Source of the DNA: Nitrospirales bacterium
Lineage (GTDB): Bacteria; Nitrospirota; Nitrospiria; Nitrospirales; UBA8639
Reading direction: 5' to 3'
Length of the DNA stretch: 64,000 nt
Assembly (NCBI GenBank): GCA_022825885.1
Contig: JAJDVY010000041.1
Coordinates: forward strand, 22,330 to 86,329
A program made the position numbers and the translations under genes. Of the stretch, positions 8,018-18,067 are shown piece after piece (within the stretch, counting starts at the first letter, position 1; every line of letters begins with the position of its first letter). Under the pieces are notes generated by a model. It ran no database searches, was not told where the DNA came from, and saw only the letters and a list, made by a program, of their open reading frames with translations.

Positions 8018-9184
8018 ATGCCTAAACAGATGATGACACATGTGGTTTTGTTTGTTTTCAGTATTGCGGTCGTTGGGTGGTTTCTCATGTCGCCAATGAC
8101 TTCCGTCGCGCTGGCTGACGATGAATTGGCAGACAAACTCAACCTGTCGCTGTACGGCTACGTGGAAACGTCGTATACGCAGAATTTCAACAATCCTTCC
8201 ACTGGCGTGAACAACAATCGGAGTTTTGACGGAGACGCGAATTCCTTTCGGCCCAACATGGCGCAACTTGTTCTGGAGAAAGTCGCGAGTCCCGGAGGGG
8301 CCTTGACTGACAGGGCAGGGTTCCGGCTCAAACTGAATTTCGGGGAAGACGCCAAGTTTACCGGTGGTACAGGCAACGACGACTTTGACTTTCAGGAAGC
8401 CTACGTCCAATACATGCCGGCGGATAATTTCACGCTACAAGCGGGGCGTATGAATACGCTGATCGGATATGAAGTGATCGAAAGTCCGCTCAACCCGAAT
8501 TTTTCCCGTTCGTTCCTGTTCGGTATCGGGGAACCGTTTACCGTGACGGGGCTTCGCGCCTCTATTGATTTCTCGGAATCCGCCTCGTTGGCCGTCAGCG
8601 CGATTAATTCCTTTAAAGGGCTGCAAAGAGATGAGAACAACGGCAAGTCGGTTGAGGCCCTTCTTTCTCTTACACCCCAGGATAACGTTGGGGTTTCCAT
8701 ATTCGGCTTCTGGGGGCCTGAGGATAGCTCTTTTGGAGAAGAAAGTGCGGATCGCATGCAGGTCGGAGGCATCCTCGACGTGCAGGCCACCGATCAACTG
8801 GAACTCGTGTTGGAGGGCTACTATGGGAATCAGGCAGTTCCTGGTCAGCAGAATGCCCGGTGGAACGGCGTGGCAGGCTACGCTATTTATGACTTCAACG
8901 ACCAGTGGGGACTGCATGCCCGGGCAGAAGTGTTTGAGGACCCAGCCGGTTACTTCTCTTGCTTTGGCGATGAAACGATAAGCAATGCCCAGGTTTGTCC
9001 TGCCGGAGCCGCCGATCAAACGTTGTGGGAGACCACGTGGACCCTGCAATACAAGCCGGTTCCCAATCTCATTACCCGTGCTGAATTCCGTTACGACAGG
9101 TCAGACAGAAACACCTTTAGTGATGGTGACGGTGTGACAGACAGTCAATCAACTTTGGCAGGAGAGATGATCTTCCTCTTTTAG
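8018..9184 (+). CDS. Outer-membrane beta-barrel porin (BBP2/OmpL-like)
   Basis: A 388-residue outer-membrane barrel. An N-terminal signal peptide (hydrophobic core about residues 7-33, cleavage near ALA-DD) precedes many alternating beta-strands. The start of the barrel, LSLYGYVETSYTQNF, the strand AYVQYMPADNFTLQAGRMNTLIGYE, and the terminal Phe (GEMIFLF) fit the putative beta-barrel porin-2 family. Members are thought to pass small solutes. Only 43 bp separate its stop from the amt start, so it is probably the first gene of the ammonium-uptake operon and may let ammonium or other small N compounds across the outer membrane. That role is inferred from position. Confidence 0.85.
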   Translation: MPKQMMTHVVLFVFSIAVVGWFLMSPMTSVALADDELADKLNLSLYGYVETSYTQNFNNPSTGVNNNRSFDGDANSFRPNMAQLVLEKVASPGGALTDRAGFRLKLNFGEDAKFTGGTGNDDFDFQEAYVQYMPADNFTLQAGRMNTLIGYEVIESPLNPNFSRSFLFGIGEPFTVTGLRASIDFSESASLAVSAINSFKGLQRDENNGKSVEALLSLTPQDNVGVSIFGFWGPEDSSFGEESADRMQVGGILDVQATDQLELVLEGYYGNQAVPGQQNARWNGVAGYAIYDFNDQWGLHARAEVFEDPAGYFSCFGDETISNAQVCPAGAADQTLWETTWTLQYKPVPNLITRAEFRYDRSDRNTFSDGDGVTDSQSTLAGEMIFLF

Positions 9185-9227
9185 AGAAATTTAGAGAAAT
9201 TTTCAAACATTGATGGGGAGGGAGAAA

Positions 9228-10532
9228 ATGAAAGACAAGATGATTTCATTAAAATATATAAGTATTTTATTCTCAGCATTAATACTTTGTTTCATTGCCG
9301 GGTCGGCTTTGGCTGACGAAGGCACCGCAGCGATCAGCGCAGGGGACACGAGTTGGCTCCTGACTTCTTCCGCGTTGGTGCTTGCCATGATTATTCCGGG
9401 TCTGGCCCTTTTTTATGGAGGGATGGTGCGCGACAAGAACGTGCTGAGCACCATGATGTACAGTTTTATCTCGGTGTGCGTGGTCAGCGTAGTCTGGGTC
9501 ATGTGGGGCTATACCATCGCTTTTGGCACGGACGTGGGAGGCATCGTCGGCAGTTTCGAGTTTCTGTGGTCGAATGGCGTCGGGCCGGAGGCCTTTCCGG
9601 GCACGGCCGTCCCGCACCTGGCTTTCATGGTGTTCCAACTCATGTTCGCCGGGATTACGGTGGCTCTGATCAGCGGGGCCATTGCGGAACGTATGAAGTT
9701 CGGTGCGTTCGTCCTTTTTGCGGTCCTGTGGGTGACCTTGATCTATGCGCCGCTTGCCCATTGGGTCTGGGGCGGCGGATGGTTGGGTGAATTGGGAGCC
9801 TTGGATTTTGCCGGCGGCACCGTCGTCCACATCAGTTCGGGCGTGGCGGCCTTGGCCGCGGCGTTGGTCCTTGGAAAACGGCATGGCTATGGGACGGAAA
9901 AGATGGCTCCCCATAACCTGCCTTTTACCGTGGTTGGGGCGGCTTTGTTATGGGTCGGATGGTTCGGGTTCAACGCGGGGAGCGCGTTGGCGGCCGATGG
10001 GGTTGCCGCAGGGGCTTTTGTCGCCACCCACGTGGCCACGTCTGCCGGTGTCCTGGGGTGGCTCGCGGTGGAATGGATGTACACCGGCAAGCCAACGGCC
10101 CTGGGTGGGGCAAGTGGTGCCATTGCCGGGTTGGTGGCGATCACGCCCGCGGCGGGTTTTGTCGGCCCGATTTCCTCTATTTGGATCGGTTTCGTCGCCG
10201 GGGTGGTCTGTTATTTAGCCGTAGTATGGAAATCCAAATTCGGCTATGATGATGCCCTCGACGTCCTGGGTATTCACGGCATCGGAGGCACGTGGGGGGC
10301 CATTGCCACGGGACTCTTTGCCAGTGTTGGTGGGGCCACCGGCCTGTTTTTCGGTAATCCGGGACAAGTGTTTATTCAAGCCGTGGGCGTCGGAGCCACT
10401 TGGGTCTTTTCGTTTGTAGGGACCTTTATTCTGTTGAAAGTGTTGGATGCGGTGATCGGCCTTCGCGTAGGCAGGGAAGAAGAAATCATAGGACTTGACC
10501 TGAGTGAACACAGCGAACGCGCATATACTTAG
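9228..10532 (+). CDS. amt: Ammonium transporter (Amt) 1
   Basis: A 434-residue Amt/MEP/Rh channel with a cleavable signal peptide (to about ALA-D) and eleven predicted helices. The pore twin histidines are visible in GTVVHISSG and LGIHGIGG, and the family signature DFAGGTVVHISSG is present. I choose ATG 9228 because GGGGAGGGAG precedes it directly; upstream in-frame TTG (9210) and ATG (9213) lack this. A 10-bp direct duplication (ttagagaaat, 9181-9200) sits between the porin stop and this gene. PII, a second Amt and glutamine synthetase follow. Confidence 0.95.
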   Translation: MKDKMISLKYISILFSALILCFIAGSALADEGTAAISAGDTSWLLTSSALVLAMIIPGLALFYGGMVRDKNVLSTMMYSFISVCVVSVVWVMWGYTIAFGTDVGGIVGSFEFLWSNGVGPEAFPGTAVPHLAFMVFQLMFAGITVALISGAIAERMKFGAFVLFAVLWVTLIYAPLAHWVWGGGWLGELGALDFAGGTVVHISSGVAALAAALVLGKRHGYGTEKMAPHNLPFTVVGAALLWVGWFGFNAGSALAADGVAAGAFVATHVATSAGVLGWLAVEWMYTGKPTALGGASGAIAGLVAITPAAGFVGPISSIWIGFVAGVVCYLAVVWKSKFGYDDALDVLGIHGIGGTWGAIATGLFASVGGATGLFFGNPGQVFIQAVGVGATWVFSFVGTFILLKVLDAVIGLRVGREEEIIGLDLSEHSERAYT

Positions 10533-10551
10533 ACTCCGGATCAATTCATGA

Positions 10552-10971
<420 letters not shown>

Positions 10972-11135
10972 CCGGGTTTTTCAAAACCATTTGAACGCCC
11001 CGCCATGGAGTAGGGGCCGTTATTGAAATATCCGGGGGTGGCTTCAAGTTCTGAATGCCCCGGCAACGGATTGTTTGTGACGGTTTGCATGTCCGGCCGC
11101 GCCGGTTCATATAACTCTTAACCTGAGGTGGAACC

Positions 11136-12434
11136 GTGAAGCACTCGACCTTCTCATTGATGTGGCTATTGGTTGTGATTCTGAGCGTATCGTGCGGGCC
11201 GGCGACCGGATGGGCCCAGGACGGTACTCCGGGAGCTATTGATACCGGCGATACGGCGTGGATCCTGGTGTCGTCTGCATTCGTGTTATGCATGACTTTG
11301 CCGGGGCTGGCACTGTTTTACGGCGGCCTCGTCCGGAGCAAGAACGTACTTGGGACGCTTGCGCATACCGCCGTCATCCTGTGCCTGATCAGCATCGTGT
11401 GGGTGCTGATCGGCTATTCACTGGCATTCGGGACTGACGTTGGCGGGATGATCGGCAGCTTGGAATTTCTCGGCTTGATGGGTGTGGGACAGGAGGCGTT
11501 TCCCGGTACGGGCATCCCACATCTGGTTTTTATGGTGTTTCAACTCATGTTCGCGGCCATCACCGTGGCCCTGATCACCGGCAGCTTTGCCGAGAGGATG
11601 AAGTTCACGGCGTTGCTCCTGTTCGCCGTGCTTTGGTCAGTCCTGATTTATTCGCCTCTTGCCCACTGGGTCTGGGGAGGCGGGTGGCTGGCAGAGATGG
11701 GCGCATTGGACTTTGCCGGAGGCGCCGTGGTGCACATCAGTTCGGGCTTCGCCGCGCTCGTCTGCGCGTTGGTGTTGGGAGCGCGGAAGGGCTACGGGGT
11801 TGAATCCATGTTGCCGCACAATCTGCCCATGACGGTCCTGGGAACGGGCCTGCTGTGGTTCGGGTGGTTTGGGTTCAACGCAGGGAGCGCCTTGGGCGCC
11901 AATGGGGGCGCGGCGACGGCTTTTGTGGCCACCCATATTGCGGCGTGTGCCGGCGGGTGTAGTTGGATGGCAGCGGAATGGTTTCGCACGGGCAAACCCA
12001 CCATGCTTGGCGTGGCCAGCGGCATTATCGCAGGCCTGGCGACCGTCACCCCCGGTGCCGGATTCCTTTCGCCCTTGTCGGCGTTACTGATTGGACTCGT
12101 GGCGGGCGTTCTCTGTTACGCCGGAGTTGTCTTGAAAATCAGACTCGGGTACGATGACTCGCTTGACGTGGTGGCTATCCACGGGTTGGGAGGATTTACC
12201 GGAATCCTGGCCACCGGGCTGTTTGCCTCGGTCGGAGCCCAGGGGTTGTTTTTTGGAAACCCGGGCCAATTCATGGTGCAAGTCGTGTTGGCCTTTTCCA
12301 CGCTCGTGTTTGTCTTGGTGGGAACGTTTGTGATTTTGAAAATCGTCGACGTTCTGGTCGGCCTTCGAGTTTCACCTGAAGACGAAGAAGTCGGGCTCGA
12401 TTTGAGCCAGCATAGTGAGCGCGCCTATTCCTGA
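11136..12434 (+). CDS. amt: Ammonium transporter (Amt) 2
   Basis: A second 432-residue Amt, clearly paralogous to Amt 1 along its whole length, with a signal peptide and twin histidines in GAVVHISSG and VAIHGLGG. It starts at a GTG with a GAGGTGG ribosome site. The two proteins end almost identically (GLDLSQHSERAYS versus GLDLSEHSERAYT), so they arose by duplication around the PII gene. It is followed after 59 bp by glnA. The two copies may differ in affinity or in PII gating; nothing in sequence settles this. Confidence 0.94.
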   Translation: MKHSTFSLMWLLVVILSVSCGPATGWAQDGTPGAIDTGDTAWILVSSAFVLCMTLPGLALFYGGLVRSKNVLGTLAHTAVILCLISIVWVLIGYSLAFGTDVGGMIGSLEFLGLMGVGQEAFPGTGIPHLVFMVFQLMFAAITVALITGSFAERMKFTALLLFAVLWSVLIYSPLAHWVWGGGWLAEMGALDFAGGAVVHISSGFAALVCALVLGARKGYGVESMLPHNLPMTVLGTGLLWFGWFGFNAGSALGANGGAATAFVATHIAACAGGCSWMAAEWFRTGKPTMLGVASGIIAGLATVTPGAGFLSPLSALLIGLVAGVLCYAGVVLKIRLGYDDSLDVVAIHGLGGFTGILATGLFASVGAQGLFFGNPGQFMVQVVLAFSTLVFVLVGTFVILKIVDVLVGLRVSPEDEEVGLDLSQHSERAYS

Positions 12435-12493
12435 AGAAGTCTTCGTATTGGCGCTGTACAACAAAACCTATTGTGTGAAGAAGGAGGTATGGA

Positions 12494-13903
12494 ATGACTC
12501 CGCGTGAAGTCTTGGATTTTGCGAAAAAGAACAAAGTGGAAATGGTCGATCTCAAGTTTGTGGACCTAGTCGGGACGTGGCAGCATTTTTCCGTCCCGAC
12601 TTCCGAACTGAACCTCGATTTGTTTAAGGATGGAGCAGGCTTTGACGGATCATCCATCCGCGGATGGAAGGCCATTCAGAACAGCGACATGCTGGTATTT
12701 CCTGACCCGAATTCCGCCCGGATGGACCCGTTTACCGAATTGCCGACTCTCAGTATGGTGTGTAACGTGCAAGATCCGATCACGCGCGCCGTCTACGAGC
12801 GGGACCCGCGGGGCGTGGCTCAACGGGCGGAGCAATACTTGAAGAGTACGAGAATCGGCGACGTTTCCTATTGGGGGCCTGAAGCCGAGTTTTTCGTGTT
12901 TGACCATGCAAGTTACGACCAAACGAGTAATTCGGGCTATTATTTTATTGACTCCGAAGAAGGGATTTGGAATTCAGGCGACGACGGTCACAACTTGGGG
13001 TCGCGGCCCCGGCACAAGGAGGGCTATTTCCCCGTTCCTCCGACGGATACGCAACAGGACATACGTACCGAAATGGTCAGGGAAATGGAAAAGGCCGGGA
13101 TTCACGTTGAAAAACATCACCATGAGGTGGCCACGGGAGGTCAAGCCGAAATAGATCTTCGCTTTGATTCCTTGCTGAGCATGGCCGACAAGATGATGTT
13201 GTACAAATACATCGTCAAAAACGTGGCCAGGCGGCACGGCAAAACCGCGACGTTTATGCCGAAACCGTTGTTCCAGGATAACGGGACGGGCATGCATACC
13301 CATCAAAGTATCTGGAAAGACGGAAAACCGGCGTTCGCCGGCAAAGAATACGCGGGCGTGTCTAAAGCGTGCCTGCATTATATTGGCGGCGTGCTGAAGC
13401 ATGCTTCGGCCCTAGCGGCGTTCACGAATCCGACGACCAATTCCTATAAGCGGTTGACACCGGGCTTTGAGGCTCCCGTGTTGTTGGCCTATTCGAGCCG
13501 GAACCGGTCGGCGGGCATTCGAATCCCGATGTATTCGACCAGCCCGAAAGCCAAACGGATCGAAGTCAGATTTCCAGACCCCTCGGCCAATTTTTACCTG
13601 GCGTTCAGCGCCATGCTGATGGCCGGACTCGATGGGATTCAAAACAAGATCGACCCGGGCGAAGCCATGGACAAAAATCTTTACGATTTGGCGCCGGAGG
13701 AAGCTTCAAATATCCCAACCGTGCCTTCGAGCCTGGATGAAGCACTCGACAACCTGGAGAACGACCATCAGTTCCTGTTAAAAGGCGGGGTCTTTAGTGA
13801 AGATCTGGTGGAATCCTGGATAAGCTATAAACGGGAAAACGAAGCCGATGAGGTTCGCATTCGTCCTCATCCCCATGAATTTTTCTTGTACTATGATATT
13901 TAG
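12494..13903 (+). CDS. glnA: Glutamine synthetase, type I
   Basis: A 469-residue GSI that makes glutamine from glutamate, ammonia and ATP. Motifs include DGSSIRGW near the N terminus, the glutamate-binding region [17 protein letters not shown], the ATP-loop region [12 protein letters not shown], and the C-terminal [10 protein letters not shown] with Tyr397 (codon 13682-13684). Tyr397 is the adenylylation site of GSI-beta enzymes, so activity is probably controlled by the GlnE-like proteins encoded next. A GAAGGAGG ribosome site precedes the ATG. It is the last gene of the ammonium-assimilation run and is followed by an intrinsic terminator. Confidence 0.97.
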   Translation: MTPREVLDFAKKNKVEMVDLKFVDLVGTWQHFSVPTSELNLDLFKDGAGFDGSSIRGWKAIQNSDMLVFPDPNSARMDPFTELPTLSMVCNVQDPITRAVYERDPRGVAQRAEQYLKSTRIGDVSYWGPEAEFFVFDHASYDQTSNSGYYFIDSEEGIWNSGDDGHNLGSRPRHKEGYFPVPPTDTQQDIRTEMVREMEKAGIHVEKHHHEVATGGQAEIDLRFDSLLSMADKMMLYKYIVKNVARRHGKTATFMPKPLFQDNGTGMHTHQSIWKDGKPAFAGKEYAGVSKACLHYIGGVLKHASALAAFTNPTTNSYKRLTPGFEAPVLLAYSSRNRSAGIRIPMYSTSPKAKRIEVRFPDPSANFYLAFSAMLMAGLDGIQNKIDPGEAMDKNLYDLAPEEASNIPTVPSSLDEALDNLENDHQFLLKGGVFSEDLVESWISYKRENEADEVRIRPHPHEFFLYYDI

Positions 13904-13936
13904 TGCGATGGGGCTTCGAGTTCCATTTGGAATCAC

Positions 13937-13977
13937 GGCGTCTTTCCGCTTCAATCGGGGAGACGCCGTTTTCTTTT
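13937..13977 (+). terminator. Intrinsic terminator after glnA
   Basis: A 12-bp stem (GGCGTCTTTCCG pairing with CGGGGAGACGCC, with two G-T pairs) and a 7-nt loop is followed by GTTTTCTTTT. It lies 34 bp after the glnA stop and overlaps the last codons of the convergent ACT/GlnE-like gene. The T-tract is only on the plus strand, so it would stop glnA transcription. Confidence 0.85.
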
Positions 13978-16245
13978 GCCGGAAGGCGTTTGACAAAAGA
14001 GTTTAATGAATATGGCGTGTGTCCGGTGCATGCGTTGTTGCAACTCGCGTTCAAAGGCTTGTGTGCCTTCTTGCCAGATATCGGTCATGTACCCGAGTCT
14101 TCTTGCCAGATAGGTCATGTCGTCGGAACCGGATTCCGGAAGGACCAGGTCCTTGGCATTTCCCCGAACGATACGCAATCCATCGATCACTTTTCTCAGA
14201 AACTGATAGTCTTCCGCCAGGATGGTTGCGTCGTGATTTGAGAGAAACGTTGTCGTTTGAAGGGCCTCAAGTGCGTCCAGAGTATTGGGTGTATGGAGGG
14301 AAATATCGCGGTGTCCATGCTGTATTTGAAGGTACTGAATCGTGTATTCAACGTCGATGAGTCCGCCCGGACTGTATTTCACGTGGATGGCGCCCTTGGG
14401 AACCAATTCCCTGATTTGCCTGCGACGCAAATGGAGCGCGGTATTCAACGGCCAGGGAGTTTGGTTATACACGAACTCGTCACGGTAGCGCTCGATGCGA
14501 CGGCCCAGCGTCATATCTCCCGCGACGTGTCGCAGCTTGATTAACGCCTGTCGTTCAAAGGGCGCAGCAGGTCCTCCCGTTTGGTAATAACGTTTAACGT
14601 CGTCAAAGGAATTGGCCAGCAGACCTTTTTCTCCATAAGGTCGAAGTCGGATATCGAGTTGAAAGATGCCTTCTTCTTTCGCTTCGATCCAATGGAGGAA
14701 TTCCTGGACAAGACGCTCGAAGTATTCGCTGGTGACAAAGCTGGGGACCCTGGATGTCCTGGGTGACGCCCCATAGACAAAGAGGATCTCGATATCGGAA
14801 GCGTAGCCCAACTCTCGCCCACCTAACTTGCCCAATCCGCAGATGCTGAACGGGAGCGGATTTTTTGCCGAGGAGAACGGCTGCGGATGTTTCCGGTTGA
14901 CCACTGATTGGGCCTCGACGAGAGCTTGTGCTAGAATCACTTCAGCCAGGGTGGTGAGCGATTCGGAGAACGAGGGGAGGGACGTTTTGTTGAGAATATG
15001 ATGCATGTCGATACGAAACAATTCCTGATCTTTAAACCGATTCAAGATCGTTTTTCTGCTTTCCGGATTTCGATTCTTTCCAAGTGCGGTCTTCAACGCC
15101 TTAGTGAGAGCGGTTTTTGATGAGTGGGCCTGGGGTTGGTGGAACGTTTCGACAATGGGCAGAAGGTTGACGTGTTGCCGGCGAAGGAAGTCTTCCCATA
15201 AAAAATCGCTTGTACCGAATAACCGGGCGAGGTTGGTCAACGAATCTTTTTTCGTGAGCCAGCCGATCTGTTTTTTGCTGAGACGATGTTCCAGCAACTG
15301 ATCCAGGAAATGACTGAAATGATTCAACGCCTTGCCGGGATCCGGTGCCCACGTGAGGAAATGGGTAAATTCCTTGATGAGGGCGGCGGCAACGGTCAGT
15401 TCCTGTTGTTCTTGTGCCGAGACAATTTTCTTGCCGTGTCGATCCCTGACAAAAAATCGGTTGCGGACTCTGATACCGTCTCCATCAATCACGGCTTTTG
15501 AAAAATACAGTCCTCTCATGGCTAACGCATTTGTAAAGGCGTATAAGAAAGCCGGAGAATCCGTGCCTCTGATATCGATGACGGTATCTCGTGTGGAACA
15601 CGCATTGTTGAAAAATATTTCCACCGGATGCACGAGCGCGGAAGCCGCTGCTTTTCTTTGGTCAAGCGTTTCCACCAATTTGCGATTTACGTAATTGCGG
15701 ACCTCCTGGAGCTTCCGGGATTCGAGCAAACAAATCATGCGGGACAAGTCCCGGCTCAATTTCTGCTCCATTGCCGCATCGAATAGAGTCCCTTGGAGAA
15801 GGTGAACCTGAAAGACGTCCACAACTTTTCTTTTGAAGAGGTTCGGTCGTTGACGGGGACGCCGGATCGGCCATTTGAGGGCTTGCATGCGACGTAAAGG
15901 TTTCGACGCAGAAGCGGGGTCGTCATGGTACGTGAAAATAAGGGCTTCGCGTATGTCGAAGCCATAGGCGGACAACAGGCCGCAAATCGTGGCAAATTCC
16001 GCAAAATAGTCGTAAGCGACGATCGTGAGCCGGTACCGATTCGCACCGTTTGCCGGTTGAACAAGGAGTGTGCAGGGATTTTCCAAGGTCAGGGTGTTGG
16101 CCAGGGTCACGTGTTCCGCTACGGTCTGGGTTGAAAATTCCAAGAAATAATCCGGATCCATGCGATCCAGAAAATCTTTGATGGTCGTCGCGTCGATGTG
16201 GGGGCACAGCCTTTCCAATTCCATCGAGTCGAATGCGTTTTTCAT
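13951..16245 (-). CDS. GlnE-like nucleotidyltransferase with N-terminal GlnD-like tandem ACT domains
   Basis: A 764-residue protein with unusual architecture. Residues about 71-150 (RLTIVAYDYFAEFATICGLL) and 207-275 (DIRGTDSPAFLYAFTNALAM to VRDRHGKKI) look like the paired ACT domains at the C terminus of GlnD, which sense glutamine. From about 440 the protein is GlnE-like: GLGKLGGRELGYASDIEI (470-488), the third acidic residue in FQLDIRLRPYGEKG (Asp531), then the GlnE/GlnD helical domain with KYSPGGLIDVEYTIQYLQ. In the metal site the usual D-x-D is D484-I-E486. It probably adenylylates or deadenylylates GlnA under direct glutamine control, but it could instead act on PII. It is divergent from a second GlnE-like gene and convergent with glnA. 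Confidence 0.75.
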   Translation of the reverse strand: MKNAFDSMELERLCPHIDATTIKDFLDRMDPDYFLEFSTQTVAEHVTLANTLTLENPCTLLVQPANGANRYRLTIVAYDYFAEFATICGLLSAYGFDIREALIFTYHDDPASASKPLRRMQALKWPIRRPRQRPNLFKRKVVDVFQVHLLQGTLFDAAMEQKLSRDLSRMICLLESRKLQEVRNYVNRKLVETLDQRKAAASALVHPVEIFFNNACSTRDTVIDIRGTDSPAFLYAFTNALAMRGLYFSKAVIDGDGIRVRNRFFVRDRHGKKIVSAQEQQELTVAAALIKEFTHFLTWAPDPGKALNHFSHFLDQLLEHRLSKKQIGWLTKKDSLTNLARLFGTSDFLWEDFLRRQHVNLLPIVETFHQPQAHSSKTALTKALKTALGKNRNPESRKTILNRFKDQELFRIDMHHILNKTSLPSFSESLTTLAEVILAQALVEAQSVVNRKHPQPFSSAKNPLPFSICGLGKLGGRELGYASDIEILFVYGASPRTSRVPSFVTSEYFERLVQEFLHWIEAKEEGIFQLDIRLRPYGEKGLLANSFDDVKRYYQTGGPAAPFERQALIKLRHVAGDMTLGRRIERYRDEFVYNQTPWPLNTALHLRRRQIRELVPKGAIHVKYSPGGLIDVEYTIQYLQIQHGHRDISLHTPNTLDALEALQTTTFLSNHDATILAEDYQFLRKVIDGLRIVRGNAKDLVLPESGSDDMTYLARRLGYMTDIWQEGTQAFERELQQRMHRTHAIFIKLFCQTPSGKRKRRLPD

Positions 16246-16322
16246 GGTACGTTAGTATACCGTAACCTTTTATGATTGGAAGGGCGGGTTGCTCGTTGAT
16301 CCCCGAACGGAAGGGATTTCAG

Positions 16323-17924
16323 ATGCCCATGATAAACACGCCATCCCCCGGCTTCGACCCGCATTTGCTCTTGCTTTCGCCGGATTTGGCGTCTTCGGAT
16401 GTGGCGAAGCTGTTGGCTCCGTATGGATTCCAGGATTGGAAGCAAGCTGACGCGAATTTGCAAAGTATGGCCGGCAATCCTCGAGACCGAAAACTGTTGG
16501 CCAAGATTCTGCCTGATCTTTTGCACGCCGTTTCAGGAACGGCCGATCCGGATCAAGCCTTACGTGAATGGGTGCGATACATGGATGCCGGCAATGCCAG
16601 AGCCCAGGTATTCGAGTTTTTGGCACAGGTGCCGCACGTCCTGCAATTGCTTTGCGTCTTGTTTGGAAACAGTCCTGCAATGGCGGAAACGCTTGTTCGA
16701 GACCCGATGTTAATTTATTGGATCGAGGGCGAGCATATCCTGAAATCCCGTTCCACTCCCAAACGCCTTCAGAGGGCGTTATCCGAAACCCTTGGCCTCG
16801 TGCAAGCTTATGAACATAAGCTCGACGCTCTCCGTCGCTTTTATCGCCGTGAAATGCTACGCATCGGCGCGCGTGATCTTTTTCGGGTTTCGTCCGCCGC
16901 GGAAACCGCACAATCTCTATCCCGACTTGTGGATCTGGTGATCCATGCCGCGTATCAACTTGTTAACAAGAAACTACGGGAAAAATACGGCATGTTCTGT
17001 CAACAAAGACCAGGATGGGCAACGAGTGAAACGGGATTTGTGGTGTTGGGAATGGGGAAATTGGGCGGACGCGAATTGAATTACAGCTCCGACGTCGATC
17101 TCATCTATGTGTATGCATCGAACCAAAAAGAAAATAGGGTCGCAAAAGACGAAATTAGCCTTGGGGAGTTTTTTCAGTTGGTCGCGAGAGAACTCACGCG
17201 GGTCCTGTCGATTGCCACTTCGGAAGGATGTTTGTTTCGCGTGGACTTGCGGTTGCGGCCCGAGGGAGTAGCCGGACCGTTGGCATGGTCGAACCGGCAA
17301 GCCGTGCAATACTACCAAACGCGGGGGAGGACTTGGGAGCGGCTGGCATTGTTAAGGGCTCGACCCATAGCAGGGCAACGATCCTTGGGGCAGGCTTTTC
17401 TCAGGCAAATCCGGCCCTTTGTCATGGGAGGAGAAGACCCGGCTCACCAAAATCTTATCGAGACGGTTCATAAACTCAGGACGGAGATTCATCGCAAAGT
17501 CCTAAGGAAAAAGGAGCATGAGCGCAACGTCAAACTCAGCCCCGGAGGAATCCGAGACATTGAATTCATAGCCCAGACGCTTCAATTACTGCACGTTGTC
17601 ACCCACCCGCAGTTGCTTGAGTCGAATACGATCACGGCGCTTCAATATCTCCAGGCTCTCAACCTCCTGCAAGCCGCTGACGGAAAATTTCTCGAGGAAG
17701 CCTACCTGTTCTTGCGTGACATCGAACATAAGCTGCAAATGGTTCATGAACTGCAAACTCATACCTTGCCGAATGACCGTTCTGAATTGACCAAATGTGC
17801 CATCCGCATGGGCTATACAGACCAACCTCCTTCTTCCGCAACGACAAAGTTTCTTGCTCACTACGAATCCATCAGAACCCGGGTCCAAGCCATCTACGCA
17901 CGGACATTATCTTGGCCGGGTTGA
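16323..17924 (+). CDS. glnE: Single-domain GlnE-like protein (N-terminal half of GS adenylyltransferase/adenylyl-removase)
   Basis: A 533-residue protein matching only one catalytic half of the bifunctional GlnE, which is usually about 900-1000 residues. It has the N-terminal helical region with VRDPMLIYWIEGE, the nucleotidyltransferase motif LGMGKLGGRELNYSSDVDL with an intact D-x-D, FRVDLRLRPEG, and KLSPGGIRDIEFIAQTLQ in the helical domain. In E. coli the N-terminal half is the adenylyl-removing (phosphorolysis) domain, so this protein may be the deadenylylating half. It ends where the linker to the second half would begin. I chose ATG 16323 with ggaaggg upstream; ATG 16272 adds 17 residues. 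Only 26 bp separate 16272 from the divergent ACT/GlnE-like gene. Confidence 0.85.
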   Translation: MPMINTPSPGFDPHLLLLSPDLASSDVAKLLAPYGFQDWKQADANLQSMAGNPRDRKLLAKILPDLLHAVSGTADPDQALREWVRYMDAGNARAQVFEFLAQVPHVLQLLCVLFGNSPAMAETLVRDPMLIYWIEGEHILKSRSTPKRLQRALSETLGLVQAYEHKLDALRRFYRREMLRIGARDLFRVSSAAETAQSLSRLVDLVIHAAYQLVNKKLREKYGMFCQQRPGWATSETGFVVLGMGKLGGRELNYSSDVDLIYVYASNQKENRVAKDEISLGEFFQLVARELTRVLSIATSEGCLFRVDLRLRPEGVAGPLAWSNRQAVQYYQTRGRTWERLALLRARPIAGQRSLGQAFLRQIRPFVMGGEDPAHQNLIETVHKLRTEIHRKVLRKKEHERNVKLSPGGIRDIEFIAQTLQLLHVVTHPQLLESNTITALQYLQALNLLQAADGKFLEEAYLFLRDIEHKLQMVHELQTHTLPNDRSELTKCAIRMGYTDQPPSSATTKFLAHYESIRTRVQAIYARTLSWPG

Positions 17925-18067
17925 GCGTTCGAAAAGAACAGACGCTCAAACTTCCTTTTACCGGATCTTTCAGTCTGCACGCCTTGATTTTCGAGGGTTG
18001 ATGATTATCTTTATCTGTGAAACTTGGCCATTCAGCAAATTGAACGAGGAACGGGGAATCTGAAATC

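Noticed and set aside
11060..11135. Sigma-54-like GGCAAC-GGA-TTGT before amt 2
   Set aside because: One base short between elements and lacks the -12 GC.
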